Below, in pieces: positions 55,959-64,000 of a stretch of DNA of 64,000 nt. Each line of letters begins with the position of its first letter. Within the stretch, counting starts at the first letter, position 1. This DNA comes from Amycolatopsis saalfeldensis (lineage in GTDB: Bacteria; Actinomycetota; Actinomycetes; Mycobacteriales; Pseudonocardiaceae): positions 434,001 to 498,000 of the forward strand of contig NZ_FOEF01000004.1 of NCBI RefSeq assembly GCF_900110575.1, given 5' to 3'. The notes beneath the pieces were generated by a model. It ran no database searches, was not told the origin of the DNA, and saw only the letters and a program-made list of their open reading frames with translations. The translations under genes were made by a program, and so were the position numbers.

Positions 55959-57058
55959 CAGGCGACCTCGGCGTCTCGGCCATCGCGGACTACCTGCGGG
56001 AAACCGGCTGGCAGCGCCGTCCCCTCCAGTGGCGCGGCGCGTCGATCTGGACGCGCGAAGGCGCCGACGTCCTGGTCCCCGCCCGCGACGGCATGGGCGA
56101 CGGCGACCTCCGTGTGCGCGAGATCCTGGACGTGCTGGCCGCGGTCGAGGACCGGGCACCGGGCGAGATCGCGCAGGACATCGGCTCCGCCCCGGCCGAC
56201 ACCCAGCAGCTCACGATCTTCCCGCCCGGGCGGGCCTCAGGGTTCGCTAGCTTGAGGCAGACGCTTGGTGTCCTCGCCGGTCTCGGCGAAACCTTCTTGG
56301 AGGCCACGCGCGCCGTGTTCAGGCGAAACCCGGCGGCTTTCGGGGACGGGACCGCGGAGGACGTCGACGGGTTCATGGCCGGGATCCAGATCGGCGCGGG
56401 CCGCCCCGGCAGCTACATCATCCCGGTGCAGGTGCCGCTCGACGGGCCGGAAGGTCCGAGGCCGCCACTGGGTCGGCTCGTGACCCGCGAGCTGCACAGC
56501 GCGGTGTCGTTTCTGAGCGGCCGGAAGGAGCCCTTACCGGGCCCGCTGTCGCCGGCTCTGTGCGACGCGCTGGCCGGCCTGGCCGACGAGTCCGGCGAGC
56601 GCCCGTTCGAGATCGGTTTCGGCTGGTCACGCCGGTTGCCGTCGGACATGCCGGCGGCCACGTACCGGTTCGAGGAAGACTCGGGACCCCGCTTCCGAGC
56701 GACCGCTGAAAAGCTCCGGCACGCCGAATCCTCGGCTGTGCTCCGCCAGAGCACAGCGTCGGCCTCGGACATCGGGCTTGCCCGGCATGTCATCACTGCG
56801 ACAGGCCTGATCGAGACCCTGCACCGCGACCAGCCGGACGGCGATCAGTGGACGATCGACGTCCGGGCCGACTCACCGCTGACCGGCACCTCGCGGCGAG
56901 TGCTCCATGTGCAGCTGCCCGATCGAGCTGTCTACGAGGCCGCTCTCGCGGCCCACCGCCAGGAGCGTCGCGTCCGCCTTGCGGGGGACGTGACCATCCA
57001 CCCCAGAAGAACCGAATTGCGCGTCGCCGACGCGACGGGCTTCGACGTACTCGACTGA
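55955..57058 (+). CDS. Uncharacterised operon protein with two conserved-looking domains
   Basis: 367 residues, no named family that I can assign. Residues 5-75 form a compact domain (VSAIADYLRETGWQ; ADVLVPARDGMGDGDLRVRE) that resembles N-terminal modules of other actinobacterial proteins of unknown role. Residues ~85-290 are alpha/beta (IQIGAGRPGSYIIPVQVPLD). The C-terminal ~70 residues look OB-like (HVQLPDRAVYEAALAAHRQE, VRLAGDVTIH). No catalytic motif, no membrane segment. ATG 55955 overlaps the DUF4365 stop. Probably a specificity or adaptor subunit of the operon. Confidence 0.7.
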   Translation: MTGDLGVSAIADYLRETGWQRRPLQWRGASIWTREGADVLVPARDGMGDGDLRVREILDVLAAVEDRAPGEIAQDIGSAPADTQQLTIFPPGRASGFASLRQTLGVLAGLGETFLEATRAVFRRNPAAFGDGTAEDVDGFMAGIQIGAGRPGSYIIPVQVPLDGPEGPRPPLGRLVTRELHSAVSFLSGRKEPLPGPLSPALCDALAGLADESGERPFEIGFGWSRRLPSDMPAATYRFEEDSGPRFRATAEKLRHAESSAVLRQSTASASDIGLARHVITATGLIETLHRDQPDGDQWTIDVRADSPLTGTSRRVLHVQLPDRAVYEAALAAHRQERRVRLAGDVTIHPRRTELRVADATGFDVLD

Positions 57059-57098
57059 CCCGTACTTCGACATCGACACGGACAGAAGGAGTGGCGTA

Positions 57099-57698
57099 AT
57101 GCCGGAGGGCAAGCTGAAGCTGTCACAGCGTGAAGTGCTGTTCGCACTGATGGCACTGGCTCGTGACGTGACGAACCCGGAGCTTCGCGAGCTCTGCGGT
57201 CTCACCCTGGTCGGCGCGGATCGTCGCGGCCTGAACGATCAGCAACTGGTGGACAGCGTGAAGGTCGGGCCCGCCTTCCGCCACAGCCTCACCGATCGTG
57301 GCTGGCGGTGGTGCCAAGACGAGTTTTCCCAGAGCGCCGCGGAAGACGCCAGGCCGCTCGAGCGAGTCGTCTATCTGGTCTTCTCCCGGTTGGAGAAGTT
57401 CTTCGAGCGCCGGAAGATCACCGTGACCGAGGTGTTCGTCGACCTCGCAGAACGGATCCGCAAGGAGTACCACGAGCTGGCCGCCGAGCCGAGCGCCTGG
57501 GTGAGCCTGACCGACCTGCGCTCCATGCTGGGCGACGCCCCGCGTGAGGAAGTCGACCAGGCGCTGATCACCCTCGACGGCACCAAGAACGTCACGCTCA
57601 TGCCGGAGTCCAACCAGAAGACCCTCACCGCTGCCGATCGCGCGGCCGCGGTCCGAATCGGCGGTGAGGACAACCACCTGATCGCGATGGCGGAATGA
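57099..57698 (+). CDS. Tandem winged-helix protein of the ATPase operon
   Basis: 199 residues. Two winged-helix-like units can be drawn: residues 8-75 (LSQREVLFALMALARDVTNP; SLTDRGWRWCQDEF) and residues 130-199 (WVSLTDLRSMLGDAPREEVD; GEDNHLIAMAE). A coiled helical region joins them (LERVVYLVFSRLEKFFERRK). No enzyme motif. ATG 57099 has AAGGAG 7 nt upstream. The stop overlaps the ATPase start (ATGA), so the products are made in linked amounts. It probably bridges DNA and the ATPase. Confidence 0.72.
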   Translation: MPEGKLKLSQREVLFALMALARDVTNPELRELCGLTLVGADRRGLNDQQLVDSVKVGPAFRHSLTDRGWRWCQDEFSQSAAEDARPLERVVYLVFSRLEKFFERRKITVTEVFVDLAERIRKEYHELAAEPSAWVSLTDLRSMLGDAPREEVDQALITLDGTKNVTLMPESNQKTLTAADRAAAVRIGGEDNHLIAMAE

Positions 57699-60600
57699 TG
57701 GACCCGGAGCAGCGGGACGCCCTGAAGGAACTGCACTTCGAGACGACCCTCACCCAGGAGGATGTGTGGACCGACCCGCCGGTCCACGTCGGGTCGCTGA
57801 ACGCCGACGCGCAGGCGATGATCCTCAAGGGCGTCCGCGACGCCAGGGACGGAAACGGCCGGAGCCCGATCGGTGTGGTCCTCCAAGGCCGCAAAGGGGC
57901 GGGGAAGACCCATTTGCTCGGCTGGATCCGTCAGCAGCTGCGGACGAGCGGAGGCTACTTCTTCCTGAGTAATCTCGGCAGCAGTGACGATTTCTGGTCG
58001 ACCATCGTCGACGCGCTGCAGCAGGGGCTGAACCAAGACGGCGAAGAGGGGCAAAGCCAGCTGGGCACCTTCCTCAACCGGCTGGTCACCAGGGCCGGGT
58101 TGCCGCCCCAGCTGATCGCCCCGCTCCTCGGGGAAGAGCGGCTGGAGCCGAGGAACCTCGACGAGCTCATCATCGCGTTACGGCGGTTCGACCGGCGGGT
58201 GATGATGGATTGCCAGGACACGTTCCGGGCACTCGCGCTGTTCGGTTGCGCACACCCGGCGCTCAACACCATCGGCCGGGACTACCTGACCTCGCCTGCC
58301 GAACTCGCCACCGAGGAACGGACGCGGTGGGGCTTCCGTGCCCGTCCGCCGACCCCGCAGCAAGTGGTGTCCGAAGTGTCGAAGCTGCTCGCGCTCACCG
58401 GACCGAGCGTCATCGCGGTCGACCAGATCGACACGCTCGTCGCCATGTCGGACAAGGAGACGGCCGGCCTGGAGAAATCCCGGAGGCAAGGGGCCGTCGA
58501 CGTGATGATCGGCGAGATCGCGAACGGCCTCATGCAGTTGCGCGAGGAGACCCGTCGCACGCTCACGATCGTCGCCTGCCTGCCGACTATCTGGGACACC
58601 ATCAGGGACAAGGCCCCCGACACGGTAAAGGACCGGTTCTTCCCGTCACAGCCGCTTTCCCGCATTCCCGACCGCCGGACCGGGCGGCAGCTCGTCGTCT
58701 CGCGGCTGGCTCACACATTCTCCCGGATCGGCTTCGTCCCGCCCCATGAAACCTGGCCGGTGGGGGAGTCGGCCTTCGCCGATGTCCAGCAGTACACCCC
58801 GCGCCAGATCTTGAACCGCATCGACCAGCACGTCGAATTCTGCCTGCGGAGTGGGGAGATCCACGACCTGGCCGCTTTCGCCGAGGCCGCGGTCGAGAGC
58901 CCACCGGACCGGGGTTTCCTTTCCGGCGAGCTGTCCGTGCCTGCCGCAGCCGACCTGACACCCTTCGACAACCGGTTCGAAGAGCTGAGGCGGAGCGCCG
59001 ACGTGACTGATCCGCTCAACGCGACGATGGAGGACCGGCTGATGCCGGGCCTGCTTTCGGCCGGGCTGACCGCGTGGACGTTGGAGCGTGGTTCGGAAAA
59101 GGAGTGGTCGGTCGACCCGGCCTCCACGGCGCAGCCCGCGGTTCTGCATGCCCGGCTCCGCTTGACGATCGACGCGGAGAAGGAGGCCGAGGAACATTGG
59201 TCGTTCCGCGCGATCGCCGGCAACAGCCCGATAGCGGCGGTCAGCCGGCTGAAGAAGGCGATCAAGGAGTCCGGGATCCAGCTCGGGTCGAACCGCAAGT
59301 TGGTGCTCGTGCGCAACATCCCGTGGTCACGGGGCGCGGCTACTCAAGATCACCTCAAGCTGCTCCGTGAAAGCGGTGGCCTGTCGGTGCCCCTGACGGA
59401 GCTTGACCTACGGGTCTTCTCGGCATTGCGCGTGATGCTGGAGGAGAAGAAGCCCGGCCTGTATGACTGGCTCGCGGCGAGACGCCCGGCGGCCGGCACC
59501 GAGCTGTTCTCGACTGTCCTGCCGGAGACGCCGAAGCCGGAGCACACGGCATTCGACGCCGCTCCGGCCGAACCGCCGGAAACAGCGGCCGAGCCTGACG
59601 ACGGCGTGCCCATGGTGCCGGTGGGAAGGCTCGTGGCCGATCAGGCCGTGGTCGGCATCCCGCTCGAATCGCTTCGGAAGCACGTGATGATCTTCGCGGG
59701 CTCCGGTACGGGCAAGACGGTGCTGATTCGCCGGATTGTCGAAGAGTGCGCGCTGCTCGGTGTTTCCTCGATCGTGCTCGACCCGAACAACGACCTGACC
59801 CGTCTCGGCGACGCGTGGCCCCAGACGCCGGAAAGCTGGCACCAGGGGGATGTCGAGAAGGCGCGGCGATACCTCGACGACACCGAGGTGATCGTGTGGA
59901 CCCCGGGCAAGCGAACCGGCCGGCCGCTGGCTTTCCCGCCGCTGCCCGATTTCGGTGAGGTGCGAGACGACGTCGACGAGTTCGACTTCGCGATCCGCGA
60001 GGGAGTCAGCCTGCTGGCCCGGAGTGCGCGGGTGGACGGAACCTCGGCGCCGATGACCCGGAGCCGTGCGGTACTCAACGAATCCTTGCGGTACTACGGC
60101 GAAACCGGGGGCCGGGACCTGAACGCGTTCATCTCCGTCCTCGCCGATCTGCCGGACGGCGTGAGCAAGCAGGACCGTGCTGCGGCGATCGCGTCCGATC
60201 TGGCGAACACCCTGCGGGCTGCTCAGGTGAACGATCCCTCGCTGGACGGCACGAGCGATCCAGTCGATCCCGGGTCGCTGCTGACACCGTCTGCTGGGAA
60301 GAAGGCCCGCATATCGGTGGTCAATCTCGACGCGCTCTCCTCGCTGCAGGAGCGTCAGGTCTTCGTCAACCGGCTGCAGCTGGAGCTGTTCGCGTGGATC
60401 AAACGGCATCCGGCCGGCGACCGCCCGCTGGGCGGACTGCTCGTGATGGACGAGGCGCAGGACCTCGCCCCGTCCGCGGGCAAGACGCCCAGCACCGAGA
60501 GCAGCATCCGGCTGGCGTCGCAAGCGCGGAAGTACGGTCTGGGTCTGATTCTCGCCACCCAGGCGCCGAAAGCCGTGCACAACCGGGTCGCCGGCAACGC

Positions 60601-60832
60601 GACAACGCAGTTCTTCGGCCGGCAGAACTCGCCCGCACACCTGGAGGCGACGAAGGAAATGGCCCGGAGCAAGGGACGCGACCTCCACGACCTCGGCCGG
60701 CTGTCATCGGGCGAGTTCTACGTCACCGCGGAGAATTTCAGCATGCAGAAGGTGCTGACCCCGCTCTGCCTCAGCCACCACCCGCGCAGCCCGCTCACAC
60801 CGGAGGAGGTTCTCGACCGGGCTCGGCTGTAG
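57695..60832 (+). CDS. Dual ATPase: N-terminal AAA module fused to HerA-type translocase
   Basis: 1045 residues with two P-loop modules. Module 1 (about 30-420): Walker A GRKGAGKT at 65-72, Walker B VIAVDQID at 239-246, and a helical winged lid, of ORC/STAND type. Middle region 430-640 has no motif and ends in an acidic Pro/Glu linker. Module 2 (about 640-1045) is HerA/VirB4-like: Walker A GSGTGKT at 669-675, LDPNNDL, Walker B VMDEAQD with D919-E920, and the typical NRVAGNATTQFFGRQN and SSGEFYVTAENF segments. HerA proteins are hexameric DNA translocases often paired with nucleases, here the DUF4365 protein. Both ATP sites look intact. Confidence 0.82.
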   Translation: MMDPEQRDALKELHFETTLTQEDVWTDPPVHVGSLNADAQAMILKGVRDARDGNGRSPIGVVLQGRKGAGKTHLLGWIRQQLRTSGGYFFLSNLGSSDDFWSTIVDALQQGLNQDGEEGQSQLGTFLNRLVTRAGLPPQLIAPLLGEERLEPRNLDELIIALRRFDRRVMMDCQDTFRALALFGCAHPALNTIGRDYLTSPAELATEERTRWGFRARPPTPQQVVSEVSKLLALTGPSVIAVDQIDTLVAMSDKETAGLEKSRRQGAVDVMIGEIANGLMQLREETRRTLTIVACLPTIWDTIRDKAPDTVKDRFFPSQPLSRIPDRRTGRQLVVSRLAHTFSRIGFVPPHETWPVGESAFADVQQYTPRQILNRIDQHVEFCLRSGEIHDLAAFAEAAVESPPDRGFLSGELSVPAAADLTPFDNRFEELRRSADVTDPLNATMEDRLMPGLLSAGLTAWTLERGSEKEWSVDPASTAQPAVLHARLRLTIDAEKEAEEHWSFRAIAGNSPIAAVSRLKKAIKESGIQLGSNRKLVLVRNIPWSRGAATQDHLKLLRESGGLSVPLTELDLRVFSALRVMLEEKKPGLYDWLAARRPAAGTELFSTVLPETPKPEHTAFDAAPAEPPETAAEPDDGVPMVPVGRLVADQAVVGIPLESLRKHVMIFAGSGTGKTVLIRRIVEECALLGVSSIVLDPNNDLTRLGDAWPQTPESWHQGDVEKARRYLDDTEVIVWTPGKRTGRPLAFPPLPDFGEVRDDVDEFDFAIREGVSLLARSARVDGTSAPMTRSRAVLNESLRYYGETGGRDLNAFISVLADLPDGVSKQDRAAAIASDLANTLRAAQVNDPSLDGTSDPVDPGSLLTPSAGKKARISVVNLDALSSLQERQVFVNRLQLELFAWIKRHPAGDRPLGGLLVMDEAQDLAPSAGKTPSTESSIRLASQARKYGLGLILATQAPKAVHNRVAGNATTQFFGRQNSPAHLEATKEMARSKGRDLHDLGRLSSGEFYVTAENFSMQKVLTPLCLSHHPRSPLTPEEVLDRARL

Positions 60833-60840
60833 GGCTCAGC

Positions 60841-61518
60841 TCACCAGCCGCGCTCGCGCCACTCCGGCAGTTTCGGACGCTCGGCCCACAGCGTCGAGTC
60901 GTCCCCGTGGCCCGGGTAGAACCACGTGTCGTCCGGCAGTTCGTCGAAGATTCGCGCGGAGACGTCGTCCAGCAGGGACTTGAAGTCCTCCGGGGACGTG
61001 GTCCGGCCGATGCCGCCCGGGAAGAGCGAGTCGCCCGTGAAGAGGTGGGGGTGGCCGGTCGGGTCGCGGTAGAGGAGGGCGATCGAGCCGGGGGTGTGGC
61101 CGCGCAGGTGGATTACCTCCAGCGTGACCTGGCCCACCTTCAACGTGTCGCCGTGCTCCACCAGGAAGTCCGGGGGGATCGGCAGCGGCTCGGCGTCCAG
61201 GGGGTGCGCCGCGGTGTTCGCGCCGTTCGCGCCCGCCACCGCGCCCAGGGCCTGCCAGTGGTCCTGGTGCTGGTGGGTCGTCACGACGGTGCGCAGCGCC
61301 GGGCGATCCGGGCCGTGCCCGATCAGGTCCGAGATGCGCTCCGGGTCGTTCGCCGCGTCGATGAGCAGGGCTTCGTTCTCGGCGCGGCAGACGAGCAAGT
61401 ACGCGTTGTTGTCCATCGGCCCGACCGAAAGCTTCGTGATGGTCAGCGCGTCCAGCGTGCGTCGCGCGGCGTCGCCGCCCGGTTCGACGTGCCCGGTGTA
61501 AGAGTCGACGATGTTCAC
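60841..61518 (-). CDS. MBL-fold metallohydrolase (glyoxalase II-like)
   Basis: 225 residues. The metal-binding signature is THQHQDHW (HxHxDH), followed by His in LRGHTPGSIALLY, Asp in FTGDSLFPGGIGR and a final His in YPGHGDD. It belongs to the hydroxyacylglutathione-hydrolase-like group; actinobacteria lack glutathione, so a mycothiol or other thioester is more likely. GTG 61518 begins the homologous region; TACCGT 8 nt upstream may be its -10 box. A homologue lies beside uvrA in mycobacteria, so this is core synteny. Confidence 0.92.
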   Translation of the reverse strand: MNIVDSYTGHVEPGGDAARRTLDALTITKLSVGPMDNNAYLLVCRAENEALLIDAANDPERISDLIGHGPDRPALRTVVTTHQHQDHWQALGAVAGANGANTAAHPLDAEPLPIPPDFLVEHGDTLKVGQVTLEVIHLRGHTPGSIALLYRDPTGHPHLFTGDSLFPGGIGRTTSPEDFKSLLDDVSARIFDELPDDTWFYPGHGDDSTLWAERPKLPEWRERGW

Positions 61519-61895
61519 GAGAGCACACGGTAGCCGGGGTGGCGCCGTCGCTTCCACCCGCACACGTCGGCTCGTGATGACCACTGGCGGTACCGCCGCG
61601 GCGGCCAAGTCGCACCGATCGTGTGGTGATCTGCCTCGCCCGGGGTGCTGCCACTCGTACCGGCAGTCGCTCGCCGCGATCGGTACTCTGGTGTCGGACT
61701 TGATTTCCCGCACGACGCGGGGTTCCCGTGCCTCCCCACGGGTTGCCCCGGCGGTCACCGGGCCAGGCAGGGTCTCGTATGGTCTCCAGCTGGTGCACCG
61801 GGAACCGGGCCGCTGCCTGGCCGGACCTCGGCGCCGGCATCCCGGCAGCCGCTGGGAAGCCGGAAAACCGCAGGTCGAGACAGTGGAGCCCGTTT
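61519..61895. other. Divergent intergenic region between the MBL gene and uvrA
   Basis: 377 bp. Apart from the two promoters at its ends I see only an open plus-strand frame without homology (ends at 61915) that runs through the uvrA promoter and is unlikely to be coding. A TACTCT element near 61684 could be an extra promoter. Confidence 0.4.
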
Positions 61896-61918
61896 TTGTC
61901 GGTGGTCCGTCCTAGCAT
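61896..61918 (+). promoter_or_regulatory. RecA-NDp/PafBC-type DNA-damage promoter of uvrA
   Basis: TTGTCGGTG (61896-61904), 8 bp, TAGCAT (61913-61918), an exact match to TTGTCRGTG-N8-TANNNT. Transcription would start near 61925, leaving a ~70-nt leader with a GAAGGGA ribosome-binding site before uvrA. Confidence 0.88.
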
Positions 61919-61992
61919 GGACGCGGCCGCTCGTGCAGGACTTCCACCGGGCCGGCCTCCGCAGCTGAGAATGAAACTGAAGGGACGTGGGC

Positions 61993-64000
61993 GTGGCTGA
62001 TCGCCTCGTTGTTCGCGGTGCCCGCGAGCACAACCTCCGCGGCGTGGATCTCGACCTGCCCCGCGACAGCCTGATCGTGTTCACGGGCCTGTCCGGGTCG
62101 GGCAAGTCGAGCCTCGCCTTCGACACCATCTTCGCCGAGGGCCAGCGGCGTTACGTCGAGTCGCTGTCGGCGTACGCCCGGCAGTTCCTCGGGCAGATGG
62201 ACAAGCCCGACGTCGACTTCATCGAGGGCCTCTCGCCCGCGGTGTCGATCGACCAGAAGTCCACCTCGCGCAACCCGCGCTCCACGGTGGGCACGATCAC
62301 CGAGGTCTACGACTACCTGCGGCTGCTCTACGCCCGCGCGGGCAAGGCGCACTGCCCCAAGTGCGGCGAGCTGATCAGCAAGCAGACGCCGCAGCAGATC
62401 GTGGACCAGGTGCTCGAGATGGACGAGGGCACCCGCTTCCAGGTGCTCGCGCCGGTGGTGCGCGGGCGCAAGGGCGAGTACCTCGACCTGTTCCAGAACC
62501 TGCAGCAGCAGGGCTACGCGCGCGTGGTCGTCGACGGCACGGTGCACCCGCTCACCGACCCGCCGAAGCTGAAGAAGCAGGAGAAGCACCAGATCGGCGT
62601 GGTGATCGACCGGCTGAGCGTCAAGACCAGCTCGCGGCAGCGGCTCACCGATTCGGTGGAGACCGCGCTGCGGCTGGCCGACGGCCTGGTCGAGCTGGAG
62701 TTCGTCGACCTGCCGGAGAACGACGCGCACCGCGTGCGCGGGTTCTCCGAGAACCTGGCCTGCCCCAACGGGCACCCGCTGGCGATCGAGGACCTCGAGC
62801 CGCGCTCGTTCTCCTTCAACTCGCCGTACGGCGCGTGCCCGGAGTGCACCGGCATCGGCATCCGCAAGGAGGTCGACCCGGAGCTGGTGGTGCCCGACGA
62901 CGAGCTGTCGCTGGGCGAGGGCGCCATCGCGCCGTGGGCGGGCGGCCAGAGCGCCGACTACTTCATCCGGCTGCTCGAGTCGCTGTCGGAGGCCGTCGGC
63001 TTCCGCATGGACACGCCGTGGCGCAAGCTGCCGGCGCGGGTGCAGAAGGCGGTGCTGCACGGCGTCGACGAGCAGGTGCACGTCCGTTACCGCAACCGCT
63101 ACGGCCGCCAGCGCTCGTACTACGCGGCGTTCGAGGGCGTCATCCCGTTCCTCGAGCGGCGCCAGGAGCAGACCGAGTCCGAGTTCATGCGCGAGCGGTA
63201 CGAGGGCTACATGCGCGAGGTGCCGTGCCCGACCTGCCAGGGCACCCGGCTCAAGCCCGAGATCCTGGCCGTCACGCTGGAGCACGGCACCCAGGGCGAG
63301 CGTTCGATCGCCGAGGTCTGCGCGCTGTCGATCGACGAGGCTTCGCGGTTCCTCGACGAGCTGGTGCTCGGCCCGCGCGAGGCGATGATCGCCGGCGCCG
63401 TGCTCAAGGAGATCCAGGCGCGGCTGCGGTTCCTGCTCGACGTCGGGCTCACCTACCTCTCGCTCGACCGCGCGTCGGGCACGCTGTCCGGCGGCGAGGC
63501 GCAGCGCATCCGGCTCGCCACGCAGATCGGCTCCGGGCTGGTGGGCGTGCTGTACGTGCTGGACGAGCCGTCGATCGGCCTGCACCAGCGCGACAACCAC
63601 CGGCTGATCGAGACGCTGACCCGGCTGCGCAACCTCGGCAACACGCTGATCGTGGTCGAGCACGACGAGGACACCATCCGCTCCAGCGACTGGGTGGTCG
63701 ACATCGGTCCGGGCGCGGGCGAGCACGGCGGCCACATCGTCCACAGTGGACCGTACAAGAAGATGCTGAAGAACAAGGAGTCGATCACCGGGGCGTACCT
63801 CTCGGGACAGCGCCGGATCGAGGTGCCCGCCCTGCGGCGGCCGATCGACAAGAAGCGGCAGCTGACGGTCGTGGGCGCGCGGGAGCACAACCTGCGCGGG
63901 CTGGACGTGTCGTTCCCGCTGGGCTGCCTGGTGTCGGTCACCGGCGTGTCCGGCTCGGGCAAGTCCACGCTGGTCAACGACATCCTGGCGCAGGTACTGG
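61993..64000 (+). CDS. uvrA: Excinuclease ABC subunit A (3' end outside the window)
   Basis: UvrA is the damage-sensing ATPase dimer of nucleotide excision repair. The first 669 residues are present. N-terminal ABC half: Walker [19 protein letters not shown], zinc finger CPKCGELI region, UvrB-binding domain, second zinc pair [16 protein letters not shown], signature [19 protein letters not shown] and Walker [16 protein letters not shown]. The second Walker A ([10 protein letters not shown]) appears just before the window ends. GTG 61993 has GAAGGGA 8 nt upstream; a GTG at 61987 is a weaker option. The preceding promoter predicts PafBC-dependent damage induction. Confidence 0.97.
   Translation, partial: MADRLVVRGAREHNLRGVDLDLPRDSLIVFTGLSGSGKSSLAFDTIFAEGQRRYVESLSAYARQFLGQMDKPDVDFIEGLSPAVSIDQKSTSRNPRSTVGTITEVYDYLRLLYARAGKAHCPKCGELISKQTPQQIVDQVLEMDEGTRFQVLAPVVRGRKGEYLDLFQNLQQQGYARVVVDGTVHPLTDPPKLKKQEKHQIGVVIDRLSVKTSSRQRLTDSVETALRLADGLVELEFVDLPENDAHRVRGFSENLACPNGHPLAIEDLEPRSFSFNSPYGACPECTGIGIRKEVDPELVVPDDELSLGEGAIAPWAGGQSADYFIRLLESLSEAVGFRMDTPWRKLPARVQKAVLHGVDEQVHVRYRNRYGRQRSYYAAFEGVIPFLERRQEQTESEFMRERYEGYMREVPCPTCQGTRLKPEILAVTLEHGTQGERSIAEVCALSIDEASRFLDELVLGPREAMIAGAVLKEIQARLRFLLDVGLTYLSLDRASGTLSGGEAQRIRLATQIGSGLVGVLYVLDEPSIGLHQRDNHRLIETLTRLRNLGNTLIVVEHDEDTIRSSDWVVDIGPGAGEHGGHIVHSGPYKKMLKNKESITGAYLSGQRRIEVPALRRPIDKKRQLTVVGAREHNLRGLDVSFPLGCLVSVTGVSGSGKSTLVNDILAQVL

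Noticed and set aside
55434..60832. BREX, DISARM or Dnd/Ssp assignment for the ATPase operon
   Set aside because: No PglZ, DNA methyltransferase, DUF499-type BrxC, DndB-E or SspBCD gene is nearby; only the general HerA-plus-nuclease theme fits.

Overview
The window is about 64 kb of high-GC actinobacterial chromosome. Gene content, codon use and gene order point to Pseudonocardiales, most likely Amycolatopsis or a close relative; this is inferred from the sequence alone. The backbone is the conserved rpsA - coaE - uvrB ... MBL hydrolase - uvrA region, known in similar order in mycobacteria. Here about 42 kb of accessory genes separate uvrB from the MBL gene and uvrA.

Layout. 1-6.2 kb: rpsA with a strong terminator, a TetR / HD-domain / OsmC / GlxA-type regulator group, and coaE fused to a GrpB-like domain. 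6.2-7.6 kb: a Thr-rich leader peptide, an attenuator-like hairpin and an editing-less threonyl-tRNA synthetase. 7.6-15.2 kb: a six-gene minus-strand operon (drug-type ABC exporter, two GT-C glycosyltransferases, NarL-type two-component system) with a divergent TetR gene and two palindromic operators. 15.2-18.9 kb: DUF402 gene, a 19/38-bp minisatellite, uvrB and a MmcQ/YjbR gene. 19-21.5 kb: low-complexity DNA, then a MerR regulator divergent from an MFS exporter. 21.5-27.7 kb: a LacI-controlled sugar ABC operon that includes a secreted hydrolase/SUMF1 fusion. 27.7-34 kb: an S37 peptidase, an enoyl-CoA hydratase and an ABC exporter whose ATPase is fused to a secreted alpha/beta hydrolase. 34-38.6 kb: a predicted yybP-ykoY manganese riboswitch with terC, an S9 peptidase and a RES/Xre toxin-antitoxin pair. 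38.7-42.2 kb: LacI plus xylB, an orphan promoter copy and an AraC gene. 42.2-45.5 kb: a Nudix remnant, a type VII-type toxin/immunity cassette and an HNH remnant. 45.6-55.1 kb: MmpS-like, FetB-like, phosphatase, antiporter, carboxylesterase, decayed genes, YchJ, rnhA, HIRAN and DUF1684 genes. 55.4-60.8 kb: a compact four-gene operon (DUF4365 nuclease-like protein, unknown protein, winged-helix protein, dual ATPase with a HerA-type half). This is the best candidate for an undescribed defence or DNA-processing system. 60.8-64 kb: MBL hydrolase and the start of uvrA.

Regulation. Many genes appear to be leaderless: a TANNNT-type -10 box lies 6-8 nt before the start codon, which fixes several starts. 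Promoters matching the RecA-NDp (PafBC) consensus TTGTCRGTG-N8-TANNNT precede uvrB, uvrA and, unexpectedly, a carboxylesterase at 49.7 kb. No tRNA, rRNA, CRISPR array or intact insertion sequence was recognised.
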